Assembly (NCBI GenBank): GCA_014904845.1
Contig: MU119219.1
Location: 391,427-455,426, forward strand
Direction: 5' to 3'
Source of the DNA: Acephala macrosclerotiorum
Taxonomy: Eukaryota; Ascomycota; Leotiomycetes; Helotiales; Mollisiaceae
DNA: 64,000 bases
In this document: in pieces, positions 1 to 10,227 of the stretch
How positions within the stretch are numbered: the stretch's first letter is position 1
Layout: each line of letters begins with the position of its first letter
Position numbers and translations under genes: made by a program
The notes under the pieces: model-generated
Database searches by the model: none
Told to the model about the DNA's origin: nothing
What the model saw: only the letters and a program-made list of their open reading frames with translations

Positions 1-2023
1 TGGGCAGGGGTGTGGATTGTACGGTTCTGGCACCAGATTTGGTGTGTGGTGGGAGCACGCGACGGGCGCCGTGCCAGTATGTATTTGACGTCCGTAAAGG
101 TGGTCGGGACACACTCTTTCTCGTCTTTGGAGATTGTTCTTCCGCACCGTCGTATTGGGGGAGTCTTGAGAGATGGACATTGCTGTCTCGGCGCTTTCGC
201 CCGACTCTCCTGGTACTACTGGTCAGAGTAGACATTCGACGAAGGTCGACTTGGCTGGGACTGAACACCACTCTTGCTCGAAGTTTCTGCACCGCCGCAT
301 CAAGTTCCAATTCTACTGCACAGTGGTTCCGTATCCTGCTTAACTTTGGCCATGTCGCTCGCTCGCCGCAAAGACATGCTTGAACCATGAAATCCGAGGT
401 GGGATTCTTCAATATGCGTGGAAAGTCTTTGTACTCTATCTCCGGCAGAATAGTTATATCCCCGGAATACTTCTGGCTCAGAACAGATCTGCACTTCGTA
501 ACTAGATTTGGGAATATTCCAAGTTCAGCCAGAACTTGCATTCGATGTAAAGCTTCGTCCTTGGCAAGATTCGTGAGAGTGTAGACCCATCCTGGACCAG
601 CGCCATCTGAATTCGCATCCCTGGCTATGGCCTCTTCGTCTTTGACCAAGAAAGGTACAACGTGTGGATTGACTTGTGAGACGATGAAGTGGTTGACGTT
701 AAACATCTCCGCCAATCGAGTCATTGGAAGGTCATTGTCGACACTACCATCGATCCAGCGTTGAGGCGTCGGATTCCAAGGTGTATTTTCTCCAGTAATC
801 GGGTTCTTCACCAGAAGAGGTGCTGCTGTGAATAGCACAGGCACCGAACAAGACGCTGCGACCGCAGACCAAATCATAACGTTCGGTGCCGTGATATAGT
901 TCAGCAGTCGAGGAAGTTCGTAGACCGACGCCGAAGAAACACAAATGTTCAGTATCCTCCTCGTCCGATTATACGCCTCCTGGAACGTCATATCCCCAAG
1001 AATTTCCTGCATAACCTTCGTCAAATGCTTGCTGTCGATCCAAGCTCCTTGGGTAAGCAAGCGCCGTAATTTCTCGAGAATCCCATCCTCATTATCCACC
1101 TCCTCGAACACCGCCAAATTCCCAAATGGAAACTTCCTCAACACATCTGGAATCTCCTCATCCGTCCTCGTACAAACAACCGCACACACAATACTCCCCG
1201 CACTCGCCCCCGAAATGATTCTCGGCAGGAGATGAGCCTCGAACAGCGCTTTGAGGACACCAATATGATTCATCCCAAACGTCGCTCCACCGCTCAACAA
1301 CAACGCACTCCTCCCAAACGCCTGCCTCGCATACACCACCTGCTCCAAAATATCTTTCGTCTCCATCTCTTCAGGAAGTGAATACTGACTTTTCTCTACC
1401 AAATCTCTAATCGTCGCTAAGGCGGAATCGATATACCGTTCAATCAAATCCTTCGTCCCAATGTGAGAATGTTTATACAACCTCACATTCTCCATCCCTC
1501 CCAAATCCCTCGACAGACTCGTCCTCACCAAATTAAGCATGAGTTTGATATCGCAGTTTATCCTCGCGGAATCCATTTGTTCGAGTCGGGATTGGATCAT
1601 CTTCGCATCGAATTCTTCGGATTGCGTCTCGAATTTCCAGTGCTCGTTATCCTCTAACACATCTAACTTTTTAGCAGCATCCTGCCACGCTTCCATTGTT
1701 TCCGCATTCTTCATCCGCAGATTCAAAATCTGCCGCCTCTCCTCTTTCTTCCTCTGTTCCTCTCTCTGCTCTTCTGTAAGGCCATCCCGAAGTCCAAGAA
1801 CGGTGTTATTAACCACCTCCACCCCACCCCTTAATATCCTGACCGCTGGTCCTAGGAGACTCCATCGCCGTCTGCTAGTGAGAGAAGAGGAGGAGTCGTT
1901 GCAGATGTATCCGCGGACGGGGGCGGAGGAAGGGAGTTGTTTCTGTGGTTGTGGTCTCAGATTGCTATTGTCGAGGTAGAGAAGTGGAGAACTGGTCTTT
2001 TGGAGATATTCTAGCAATACCAT
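1..2023 (-). CDS. Patatin-like phospholipase / triacylglycerol lipase (Tgl3/4/5 type), 3' end outside window
   Basis: The minus-strand frame stays open from the ATG at 2023 to the window edge (674 codons, no stop), so the C-terminus is missing. Seen: a basic, charged N-terminal half with the conserved stretch LVRTSLSRDLGGM and HSHIGTKDLIERYI, then the patatin core: oxyanion-type glycine loop LLLSGGATFGMNHIG, nucleophile motif GASAGS (Ser274) and the dyad aspartate in WIDGSVDND (Asp425). Family knowledge: fungal and yeast Tgl3/Tgl4/Tgl5 lipases use this Ser-Asp dyad to hydrolyse triacylglycerol or lysophospholipid at lipid droplets. The C-terminal tail (residues about 560 on) is basic and low in order. 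An in-frame TGA lies 15 codons upstream of the chosen ATG; a further upstream exon cannot be excluded because another frame just upstream also looks protein-like. The family call is firm, the exact start less so. Confidence 0.88.
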   Translation of the reverse strand, partial: MVLLEYLQKTSSPLLYLDNSNLRPQPQKQLPSSAPVRGYICNDSSSSLTSRRRWSLLGPAVRILRGGVEVVNNTVLGLRDGLTEEQREEQRKKEERRQILNLRMKNAETMEAWQDAAKKLDVLEDNEHWKFETQSEEFDAKMIQSRLEQMDSARINCDIKLMLNLVRTSLSRDLGGMENVRLYKHSHIGTKDLIERYIDSALATIRDLVEKSQYSLPEEMETKDILEQVVYARQAFGRSALLLSGGATFGMNHIGVLKALFEAHLLPRIISGASAGSIVCAVVCTRTDEEIPDVLRKFPFGNLAVFEEVDNEDGILEKLRRLLTQGAWIDSKHLTKVMQEILGDMTFQEAYNRTRRILNICVSSASVYELPRLLNYITAPNVMIWSAVAASCSVPVLFTAAPLLVKNPITGENTPWNPTPQRWIDGSVDNDLPMTRLAEMFNVNHFIVSQVNPHVVPFLVKDEEAIARDANSDGAGPGWVYTLTNLAKDEALHRMQVLAELGIFPNLVTKCRSVLSQKYSGDITILPEIEYKDFPRILKNPTSDFMVQACLCGERATWPKLSRIRNHCAVELELDAAVQKLRARVVFSPSQVDLRRMSTLTSSTRRVGRKRRDSNVHLSRLPQYDGAEEQSPKTRKSVSRPPLRTSNTYWHGARRVLPPHTKSGARTVQSTPLP

Positions 2024-3295
2024 CTCTGTGTGTAAGCGCCATGAAGCGCTGCTGTATCGCTTCCCTCAATCGATCCTTCTCCTCTGTCGTGTCTTGCGTC
2101 CTCGTGGTCTTCTGTCTTGTGGTTCCTTTGTTTCAATATCCGCGTTGAGGTTGAGGGGCGGAATTCCCTCCGACGGTCTCTTTGGCAGCAATCAACGGCG
2201 ATCGTGGATATTTAGAAGTAGCGGTGATATCGGACCCAAATAAACCCTCCTTAATCGCATCGGCAGTGCGGAAATTGTTTGGTAGTTTTACACCGATGCG
2301 CAGCGCTTTGAGGTGTCACGAGCACGTCCAGCTCCTTTCGTCATCAGTTGCGCATGGGCGAAACCCGGCTTTTGTACGAATGCAGTCAAGGATTGTTCTT
2401 CAACCCGCAGCCTCAAGATTTGTGCCCGTTCAGCTGATGGCAAGGTGGCTTAGTTCGGCGAGTGGGATGTCACTTTTTCAATGTACTAATAATTATCTAC
2501 TTGTCCTCGACATCTTCGTTGTTTGGTGTTCCAGCGCGCATATTTCTGCATCCTGCATGCATCACACGGCAATCGAGTCAGGGATTTAACCACTCAGAAT
2601 GTTCCACCCCACATCAGATGTTCCTTTTTTCGTGGCAATCTTCTCTCATCCCACCACTCCGCATCTGCACCTCCTGAACCCTAAAAAGATGTGGAGGAAA
2701 GTGTGGGATGGGGATTGTCTGGGGATTACTCCGGGGATGACGGGATTCGTGGGTTCTTTTCTTATGGTCATCATCTCAGCTGATTCATGCTTGTCATGAA
2801 CCGCAATCGCCACACGGCTGACGCCCTCAACGAGACATCGGAGGTGATTGGTGGAGTGGAAGGCAAGGAATGAGGTCTTACTGGCTGAAACAAGTCGGTA
2901 TGTATGACAGGAAAGAAAATAAGACTTGACCAAGCAGCACTTGCACCCTCATTCTTCCGCGGCAGCGGACCGTCGAAGCCCGCCCCTGTTGCGCATCCGT
3001 ACATCTTCTTTTGTATGGCACCAAGCCACTATCATCACGTTTGAGGTTCGATCACAAGCTTCATTTTCCGCGTCTCAGCAACTGGGATGCGATGATGAGA
3101 AGAAGCAGTATTAAAATATACATCACGAGGCTGAGACCTGACCAATTTTTACGAGGATCGAGTGTGACACTGCATCTGCTTAGGCGATCTCATCGCTTGG
3201 TGCTACACACCTTCTGCCTGCTGGATATGAAGTTGACGGCCGCCGTGCGCGTTTGGTTAGATGGGTTTGAGGACCTGCATGTGAAAATCGGGAAT
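2024..3295. other. Intergenic, no gene supported
   Basis: Several short overlapping ORFs occur on both strands, but none shows a recognisable domain, a consistent exon chain or a sensible protein composition. It probably includes the promoter of the lipase gene, which reads leftwards. Confidence 0.5.
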
Positions 3296-3677
3296 CGATT
3301 AAAATAGCGATAGGCAATAAAGCAGTAATAAAAACATGTTAAAAGTTAGCTATGCCGCTTTATATTACTTAAAAATTTGATTTAAAAAATTTCAAGTTTT
3401 CGCGCAAAAATGCAATATAATATACGCAAATTACGATTTTTTTAAAAATTTTAAAAAAATATAATTTTATTATATTAATTATTATTAATTATTAATTAAT
3501 TATTAATTAATTATAAAAAAGTTTTTATAATATAAATAATTATCGTAAAAAGTATAATTTAAATATTATAAGAAGGGGGATATTGCTTATTAAAACAGTA
3601 TAAATGCTTAAAATTTTTGGGCTATAAAAAGTTATTTTTATAAGTTGATACTTTGTAACTTGTCGCTATTTTAATCG
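3296..3677. mobile_element. Short AT-rich TIR element (MITE-like)
   Basis: A 382-bp block that is much richer in A+T than its flanks is bounded by a perfect 15-bp inverted repeat: CGATTAAAATAGCGA at 3296-3310 and its reverse complement at 3663-3677. Inside there is no ORF. The flanks read AAT on the left and TAT on the right, so no clean target duplication is visible; a 2-bp TA-type duplication altered by mutation is possible. The A+T-rich interior suggests RIP or relaxed decay after insertion. It lies between the lipase and xanA genes, on the 3' side of xanA. Confidence 0.7.
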
Positions 3678-4085
3678 TATCCGAAAGTCGGTTCTGGATT
3701 GAGGTTACACATCACGTGGAATTCCTGATGGGTGGAGGAAATTCGAGACATTTCACAAGCTTGACGATGAGAGATAGGGATGAAACAGAATGAAGATGGG
3801 GAAGGAAATGTCTATGGAGGGTCTACCACATGCGAATAGTGTGGAGAAGCCAAGAACGGACATGAATCTCATCACATTCTCTTCAAAATCGCTCTCTAAG
3901 TCTACCTCGTAAAAAGCAAAAGGGTATACGCTTTGTTACGTTTCAAACGCCAAGTTCCTCTCTAAGAGGCTTAGATGCGTCCAAACGCCGAGTTCGTAAC
4001 TGCTCCCAAAGAAATGTTGAAGTCAACTAAGCACATGCAAATCATCCATATCCAATCTGACCACCACCACTTCCACAAACCCGTC

Positions 4086-5216
4086 CTAGTAAAGCTTCCC
4101 ATCCGGCCCCATCACACCCTCAGAAGAAGCCATGTTGCACTGTCGGAACAATCTCTTCTCCTCTGGGCTAAAAGCCCCGACGACAGAGTGAAGAACACCC
4201 TGGTTATTAAACAAAACACAGTCACCCTCAACCCAGTTATGAGGGTAAACGTGCTGAGCAGAGATAGCAGGTCGTTGCAGGCGGTGAACTAAGTCTCTGA
4301 CCTCCTTCAAATCAGTCATCACTTCTCCATTTGGAAGATGAATGGCCTTGATAGCGGAAGGGTGAATTTGAAGTGCCAAATTGCCAGTGACAGGATTCTT
4401 CCAGCACATGGGAAGGATCTTGATGTCTGCTTCGTTGATGGAAGGCAGCTCTGACAATGGAAGCTCAAGACCATCAGAAACCATTCCGAGTCCGTCGGAG
4501 CGAGACTTGGCGGGAGACATCCAGATGTATGGGTGTGGTGCGTATTCAACCTTCGCGCCACGAACAAACTCTTTATCCTCTTCGCTCAGCATGTTGTACA
4601 TCCTCTGCCCAGAGACGAAAGCAGTGGTTCCAAGAGGGACGTCCATCTCCTCACCAGTCCCGTCGTCAAATCGAAGAGTCTGGCGTCTGCCAGCCGGAAC
4701 CTTGACAGCAAGGAGGGAGGTGACCTTTGGTGGGTTGAGCGCGTAGAGAGCCGCGTCAATATGCCATCGATAGAATCGAGTAGCTGCCAGATCCTCCTCC
4801 TCAGGAATAGCTTCCTTGTGGAACTTCTTGTGGTGTGGGTGGACAAGTGTGATGTTCTTCAATCCCTCGTACTCCTCATAGAACCCATTCCCAATGACTT
4901 GAACTTGTGGCTGGTGAGGAATCGTCTTGAGGTCAGGGTGGAGGACAGATCGCTTCGCATCAAGAGTCTTGCCGTGGCCGTAGCTGTCGGAGGCGGGGTC
5001 GAATCGCTTGGTGAGTTCGTACTGGGCCTTAGGGGAGAGGCCTTGTTGGTTCTTCAAGACAACGATGTGCGAGTTGTAAAGGGCGTTGCGGATGACTTGG
5101 AAATCGGCTTCGGAGAGGTTCTCGAGGTCGACATTATCGATTTCGACGCCGAAGTCGACGGTAGAGTCTGGGTGCGGCGAGGGGAGAGGACGAACTTCGA
5201 GTACCTTGACAGCCAT
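4086..5216 (-). CDS. xanA: Alpha-ketoglutarate-dependent xanthine dioxygenase (XanA)
   Basis: Single-exon 376-residue protein of the TauD/TfdA Fe(II)/2-oxoglutarate dioxygenase family, close to the usual length of fungal XanA. Seen: N-terminal substrate-fold region, the iron ligands in WHID (His152, Asp154), the distal histidine in GVLHSV (His343), and arginines in KRLFRQ (355-358) expected to bind 2-oxoglutarate. Known role: XanA hydroxylates xanthine to uric acid in the cytosol, allowing purine use as nitrogen source without the molybdenum hydroxylase; it is known mainly from fungi. The ATG has an A at -3 in its own strand (ACAATGGCT), and the first residues MAVKVLEVRPL fit the family start. 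No other purine gene is adjacent. A TATA-like run lies about 110 bp upstream (around 5327). Nothing in the frame is broken. Confidence 0.93.
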   Translation of the reverse strand: MAVKVLEVRPLPSPHPDSTVDFGVEIDNVDLENLSEADFQVIRNALYNSHIVVLKNQQGLSPKAQYELTKRFDPASDSYGHGKTLDAKRSVLHPDLKTIPHQPQVQVIGNGFYEEYEGLKNITLVHPHHKKFHKEAIPEEEDLAATRFYRWHIDAALYALNPPKVTSLLAVKVPAGRRQTLRFDDGTGEEMDVPLGTTAFVSGQRMYNMLSEEDKEFVRGAKVEYAPHPYIWMSPAKSRSDGLGMVSDGLELPLSELPSINEADIKILPMCWKNPVTGNLALQIHPSAIKAIHLPNGEVMTDLKEVRDLVHRLQRPAISAQHVYPHNWVEGDCVLFNNQGVLHSVVGAFSPEEKRLFRQCNMASSEGVMGPDGKLY

Positions 5217-6938
5217 TGTATCTGCGGGGTTGTTTAATCCGATCGCTGTGTGTAGTTGCTAGATTTGACTGATGATAAGTGATTCTTGTGAAGATGATAG
5301 CAAAATCTGGACAGTGAGGGATCCCTCGATATATACTCACCCATCAGCGGTACACACCGTCGTCCAGAGTGGACTCCGGCCACATCTAGACATTTTACTT
5401 ATCGGCGTCCCGCTGAAGAGGGATTTTGAGGCCCACGGCTCCCGTGGAAAAAGGAAGGAAGAGCGGCAACTCGCAGAACTCGTGCAGTTCCGAAGAATCG
5501 GGAGCCGCCGCGATGCCAAAAATGCACGGACCAAGATTGAATGCTTCAACGACAGGTGATGAAGACCTTTGCATCTCTGGAGTAATATTGGGTGTTGATC
5601 TTACTTCTGAGCTCTACCAATTTCAAACGCAAAAGTGTGTCTGTAGCTCAAGATACATGGTGGAGGATAATCGTGGAAGTTGGTCAAGCGAACGGGGGGT
5701 TGAAAGAACTCCCTCTACTCGAATATTCTCATTGCGTCTGCACTTTACCTGCGTCTGCGTCCTCCCAAAAAATATATATACTTTGAATAAGCTATGCTTC
5801 TGCCTCGTTTGATATTCGTTACTTTGTAATTTTGTCGTCCGTCAAGATTGACGGCTAGATGGGAGACTGGGAATTGAAAGAGCCTCAAGATATTCGTCTC
5901 AGCCAACATCTTTCGGCTCTTCTGTTGAGGTCGGGTGATGCATCTTCCATCGTAATTATATATTGAGCAAATGTATTTCATGAATGAGACAGACAGACTG
6001 CTCCTCAGCCAAAAGTTGGTCTTCCTTCGAACGAGAGTTGGTCAGCGGAAAGAATGACTCCATGCTTGAGCTTCCCGTATTTGACTCTTACGCCTGAATG
6101 CCCTCAAGCAGCTCTCTTAGCTCGAAATCCTCGCTTAGAACCACCCAAAAAAAATCAGAGCATAGAAAAAATCGCCAAAAATCACCGGACAGCATGCTGT
6201 GTCGACTTCGAGATGTCTCAAGCGTAGTGCCCAGTTACTAACGTAATTTAATACGTTTTCGTATGCGAATTCATTGAGTAGGGTTACCGGGGAACTCTTG
6301 CGAGACCGCAGACTTGCCATCCCAAGATGCTTTTCTGACCCTGTTGACTTCCCTTCTGTTATCTGTTATTTCTAAATGGATGAGGTACTTGATTTATTAT
6401 TTGAATTTGCCGAATGCCAGTCGAGTAGGCGGAAGCGGTTTTGCTTATTTGAATACATATAGAGCGTGGACGCGATATTCTCGGATATGGACGCCACTTT
6501 TTTTCCAAAGCGAAAGAGGACCGCGATATCAACGGCAATCGGAGATGCGAGATTTCATTGGCACAGATTCAGAAGTGATAATGTATTATGCACATTGGAT
6601 TGCATTGTGGAAGGGCTTTGGTGGGTCAGATGTCTTTCGGGGACAACAATTGCATTGCTTTCCTTCTATGTTTATCTCTTCTTCTCGAGCTACGGGATCA
6701 ATCCCGGAAACACGCCGGGTAGTGCTCCGTTCTCAATGAACATTTGAGATTCGAGACGTGTTGCGTGGGCTCTCAACAATCTCGCATCCTACCATGCCCC
6801 CCAACAGAAAAACCTCAAAAAGAGATCCCTCCTTCGGCGATAATGGAGCTACTGGTCCTCATACTCGTTCTAGAATTCTATGCACCATTCATACACTGTT
6901 TCTTCGATCACTGAAAAGTGCTCACACTGATGGACCTG
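5217..6938. other. Intergenic, no gene supported
   Basis: Holds the xanA promoter on the right side of that gene. The ORFs around 6314-6747 overlap in two frames and resemble no known family. I see no RNA gene or repeat that I can support. Confidence 0.45.
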
Positions 6939-7046
6939 CTATAGTGGGTTGTACTCGTTGCAGTGTTCGAGGGTGATGTACAAGTATCGGCAGGCTGAAA
7001 GGCCGCCTCGGGTGTACTTGTGCTTGACGGAGCGCTTGATACACAT
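6939..7046 (-). pseudogene. Truncated Met-Cys small cysteine-type protein relic
   Basis: The start context CAGAATGTGT is the same as in two family members at 8313 and 8950. The frame runs only 35 codons from MCIKRSVKHKY to a TAG and keeps two further cysteines. Reading past the stop gives more Cys-containing sequence (QVHQCEH, YEWCIEF), suggesting that a longer ancestral frame was interrupted. Inferred relic of the neighbouring small family; a very short real peptide is the alternative. Confidence 0.4.
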
Positions 7047-7263
7047 TCTGGGAAGTTTGATGTGAAAGTGGTGGTGTAGCGGAGGATACAAGATCGAGTA
7101 AGCTATGGGCGTATCATTTATTGGGTATGGAGCAAAGTTACCCTTCTGTGGCGGATTTCGTTCCTGGGTGTTGTCAATTGTTTCATCGAGACTCGCCTTT
7201 CATTGTTCAACGACCAAACTCTTCGCTCATAGATCAGCTCAGAAGCTCTGACCTGGTCGCCCT

Positions 7264-7617
7264 TTAGCTATCAGGCATATTCTCCTCATCGCTCGACGAA
7301 GAGCTCGAACTCGAATCTGAATTCGAACTTGGACCAAGCATTCTACGCCCTCGTTTCTTAGCCTTCGTCAACCTTCGTCGAAGGCGTCTGGCTGAATTCG
7401 CACGCGTCATCTTCAAGCTCGGCCGCACGAAGGAAACAGCGACATGCCACCACCTCTGTCTCCTCCTTCTCGCACACCTCGGACATTCCCACGCATGTCC
7501 CGAGAGGTTTTCAGTACAATCCATTGGTCCACAAAACGATGGTGGGAGTTTCCCACAGCTTTGATGCTTCTTGGCCACGTGGCCGCATACGTAGGTTGTT
7601 TTAGTGATTTTGCACAT
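7264..7617 (-). CDS. Small cysteine-rich zinc-ribbon-like protein of the Met-Cys family
   Basis: 117 residues. The N-terminal 55 residues carry a regular metal-site-like pattern: MCKITKTTYVCGH, then CGK, FCGPMDC and ECPRC, eight or so Cys/His in all. The C-terminal half is strongly basic (RRLRRRLTKAKKRGRR), followed by an acidic serine tract ending in DEENMPDS, so it is bipartite and could be nuclear. No enzyme family recognised. It is the largest member of a local cluster that all start ATG-TGT and place a second Cys or CGH about 10 residues in. Zinc binding is an inference from cysteine spacing only. The start codon is supported by the shared Met-Cys beginning of its neighbours. Confidence 0.55.
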   Translation of the reverse strand: MCKITKTTYVCGHVAKKHQSCGKLPPSFCGPMDCTENLSGHAWECPRCARRRRQRWWHVAVSFVRPSLKMTRANSARRLRRRLTKAKKRGRRMLGPSSNSDSSSSSSSSDEENMPDS

Positions 7618-8076
7618 ATTGAGAAGGTTGATTTGGGACGTGTTATGACGAGTGGGGATGTGATTAGTTAGAAATGAGGATATAAAGAAAAGAGGCTGGA
7701 AATGGTGTATAAGCCAAAGAGGGCGAGAGTCTGTTCAGAGTCCATCTGGCCGTTCTGCCGTTCCGCCCGCTCGATGGCAGAAGCTCGGGATTCGACCTCC
7801 CGTTTAGTTTCAACTCTCATTCGCCGAGAAGAACAGACATCACTTGCGAGGCTGTGCCCGCAAGATTCTGTCGTGGATAGCCTATGGTCACTTTCATTTT
7901 CGAGATTGGGATAAGGTCCCGGTTTATCACAGCTCAACTTCGCGCATGGTAGTCAGTGCTGCTCTCATTCAAATGCATCTTTACATCAATCAAGTTCAAT
8001 TTCAGGGAATGGTTTTTGTGGGAAATGGGCTTTCATTGTTACTTACGATTGATTCATCACAGTGGCATTCAGGCTC

Positions 8077-8313
8077 TCAAGTTTCCTCAGTCTCTTGAGT
8101 CTTCTCACCAACAACGCGAAACACAGCGAGCGCATTCTGACGGTAGTTCTCAAGCCAGACTTTGCATTTCGGGCAGTCCACCTTGTCTTCCAAGGCCTCC
8201 TTCCTGGACTTCTTGCAGGTCCCTGTTTTTATGCCAGATGGGAGATCAAGGCACTTAGCGATGTCTCTGGTAGTGCAGTCGCACTTCCAGAGAATGAGGA
8301 TTTAGAAACACAT
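8077..8313 (-). pseudogene. Met-Cys family member with stop at codon 4
   Basis: The ATG at 8313 is followed by Cys-Phe-TAA, then the same frame stays open for 74 more codons with clear similarity to the 8705-8950 gene: a double acidic/cysteine site (CDCTTRDIAKC versus CCDRVEKDLKKC), a TCK motif, and a final CPKC (versus CANC) before a helical tail. The preserved downstream frame and shared start context indicate a recently inactivated copy. Alternatives are a sequencing error at the stop or use of an upstream exon; no in-frame downstream ATG before the Cys motif rescues it. Confidence 0.55.
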
Positions 8314-8704
8314 TCTGGGTGGTGAGTGTAGTAGACTGGTAATAGAGGTATGAAAGTATTTGGAGCGATGTCAAGATGAGTTGGGGTGGGTATAAATAGT
8401 TGGTGCTGGGATAAGTCTTTGATTGTCCTGAAAAAAGCATTGTGCAAGACCAAAGACAACGCGCGGAAGTTAAAGATTCGGATAATCCTTTGTTTAGATA
8501 CTTCGTTTCGATTATCGGTCTCTAACCTGCTCGCTTTGTCTGCTTTGATATTTCTCTTCCAGGACATTGTTGCTGGAATCTTCATCACTTCCACGCTTCA
8601 AAGTCGAGGAAGCACATCACATCTTCTATTATCAAACTCATATCAATCAAGTTCAAACAAATATATAATTCTCGGAAATAGACTTCAATTGTTACTTATT
8701 CTTT

Positions 8705-8950
8705 TCAGTCATCATACTTCATCCCGTATAAGGTTTCTGCATGGTATTTGCAGCACCCGTATTTCTGGTAGTGGGCTTCGGCGGCCCTGCAATTCGCGCA
8801 GTCTCCTCTCTTCTCCACCACCTTGTACTTGTAATTCTTACAAGTGTCGGGTCTTGCTGCCATGCTGTAAGGAAGGGCGGGGCACTTCTTTAGGTCTTTC
8901 TCGACGCGGTCGCAACAGTCGATGAAAACGACACGGGTTCGGACACACAT
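8705..8950 (-). CDS. Small cysteine-rich protein of the Met-Cys family
   Basis: 81 residues beginning MCVRTRVVFIDCCDRVE. Eight cysteines: the CC pair at 12-13, C23, C37, the CANC pair, then a CCKYH site near the end. No signal peptide is evident. Spacing is reminiscent of small zinc-binding proteins but matches no named domain I know. The broken copy at 8077-8313 is its closest local relative, which argues the frame is real and duplicated in tandem. The intergenic spacer on both sides is a few hundred bases and also AT-balanced like the rest of the cluster. Function unknown. Confidence 0.55.
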   Translation of the reverse strand: MCVRTRVVFIDCCDRVEKDLKKCPALPYSMAARPDTCKNYKYKVVEKRGDCANCRAAEAHYQKYGCCKYHAETLYGMKYDD

Positions 8951-9451
8951 TCTGAAGGGATGGGTGCGAAGTGGAGTGTTTGGTGTTGGTTGACTTGTAG
9001 AAAGGCCTGAAGTTTTAGATGTTGAAGTTTATAATGAGAATGATGAAGTGAGAGCATGGTGATTCGTGAGGTGGGGCAGAGATATAAGCTTTTGTAGGAG
9101 TGGACAAAAGGATTGTTCTAGCTTTGTGAAGGCAGGGAAAATTTGCACGGCTTTCACTCAAAGCCATTGTTCTTGTCGATGTACGAACTTTGTTTATCTT
9201 CTTTCACTTTGTCGATTCTAGTAACTTTGCGATGTCTTTCACATTGTCACTCACGGCCGACCGCCTTCATCACAGCACATCCTTTACACTTCGTCAAATT
9301 ATTCTCATAATAGCCCAACTTGTCACAGATTCACTTATTATTTCATATTCAGCATTATTCTTAATTGACCTTTTCTTTTCATTCATTCTGACATTCTCTT
9401 ACTCCGTTTCTTGGCTACCAAGTTCTCGGGTCGTGACTTCTCTTCTTCTCA

Positions 9452-9682
9452 CTACCTTCCAGTCTCCTTCAACGCATCCTGCATCACCTTATTCGGATAT
9501 CTCTCAGCCCAGAGCAACTTCCCTTCCTGATGACAATCGGGACAGTACTGAATCCAAAAGTCTCGTTTGCAATTCGTCTTGGTAGCGGGGTTGCATTTGG
9601 ATCTGTCTTCGAGCGCGCAGGGAATTATGCCTGTGATGTCGTGGTTGCAGACAAGGTAGATGATGGTGAGAGTGATACACAT
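9452..9682 (-). CDS. Small cysteine-rich protein of the Met-Cys family
   Basis: 76 residues, starting MCITLTIIYLVCNHD and continuing with C22, C30, C38, a CPDC pair near residue 50 and a helical tail. The Met-Cys start, the Cys-x-His about 12 residues in, and a C-terminal CxxC place it with the neighbours at 7264, 8705 and 10033. The first 12 residues are hydrophobic, but the segment is too short and contains no cleavage site that I would trust as a signal peptide. Function unknown. Confidence 0.5.
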   Translation of the reverse strand: MCITLTIIYLVCNHDITGIIPCALEDRSKCNPATKTNCKRDFWIQYCPDCHQEGKLLWAERYPNKVMQDALKETGR

Positions 9683-10032
9683 TTTGATGGTGTTGTTGGA
9701 GTTGTTGGTTGAAGTTGGTGAAAATAGAGACGTTGAAGTAAGAGGCTGGTGTGGGAAGGAGCGGGGGCGTTAAGTACACCTGGAATGGAGACTTAGATGT
9801 CTTGAATAGGAACAAAGGCGGCTTTGTCTTCACTTCAATACAATGTTTCCAACTTTCATGGAATAATGGATTTGTCCCAAGCTGTCCCGGGATGGAACAA
9901 TGCTCTTGTTTCACCCACCACTTCCTCGTCTCCTCAAAAACAGCAATGAAAACAGCTCCCCCCTCCACCCTTAAAGCCCTTACCACTAATCCTAATCCAA
10001 CTTCCTTCTCTTTTCTCTCCTCATCGCTCGCC

Positions 10033-10227
10033 ATGTGTTATCTCATCCGCCAGACGTTTTCCTGTGGCCATCACTCTCACGTGAAGAAGTACTGCACCCA
10101 TCGCCTCACCTCCGAGACACCATATCTTGCACGAAAATGTCCAAAGGGATATTCCTTGAGATTGCTGAATGTGAATGAGCTGTGCACTGAATGCAAGCTG
10201 GGAAATAAGGAATTCGCGACTTTTTGA
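10033..10227 (+). CDS. Small cysteine-rich protein of the Met-Cys family (opposite strand)
   Basis: 64 residues: MCYLIRQTFSCGHHSHVKKYC, then RKCP and a terminal CTEC pair. The pattern MC(x8)CGH is nearly identical to the start of the 7264-7617 protein (MC(x8)CGH), and the final CxxC is shared with the other members. A longer in-frame extension begins at 9751, but the family start argues for the ATG at 10033. It is the only member of the cluster on the plus strand. Function unknown; a zinc-binding mini-protein is a guess from Cys/His spacing. Confidence 0.55.
   Translation: MCYLIRQTFSCGHHSHVKKYCTHRLTSETPYLARKCPKGYSLRLLNVNELCTECKLGNKEFATF

Noticed and set aside
4381..5237. Long plus-strand ORFs opposite xanA
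   Set aside because: Antisense shadows of a well-supported conserved gene.
6314..6747. Two overlapping plus-strand ORFs, one with a hydrophobic end
   Set aside because: The hydrophobic tail alone is not evidence; no start context or family pattern.
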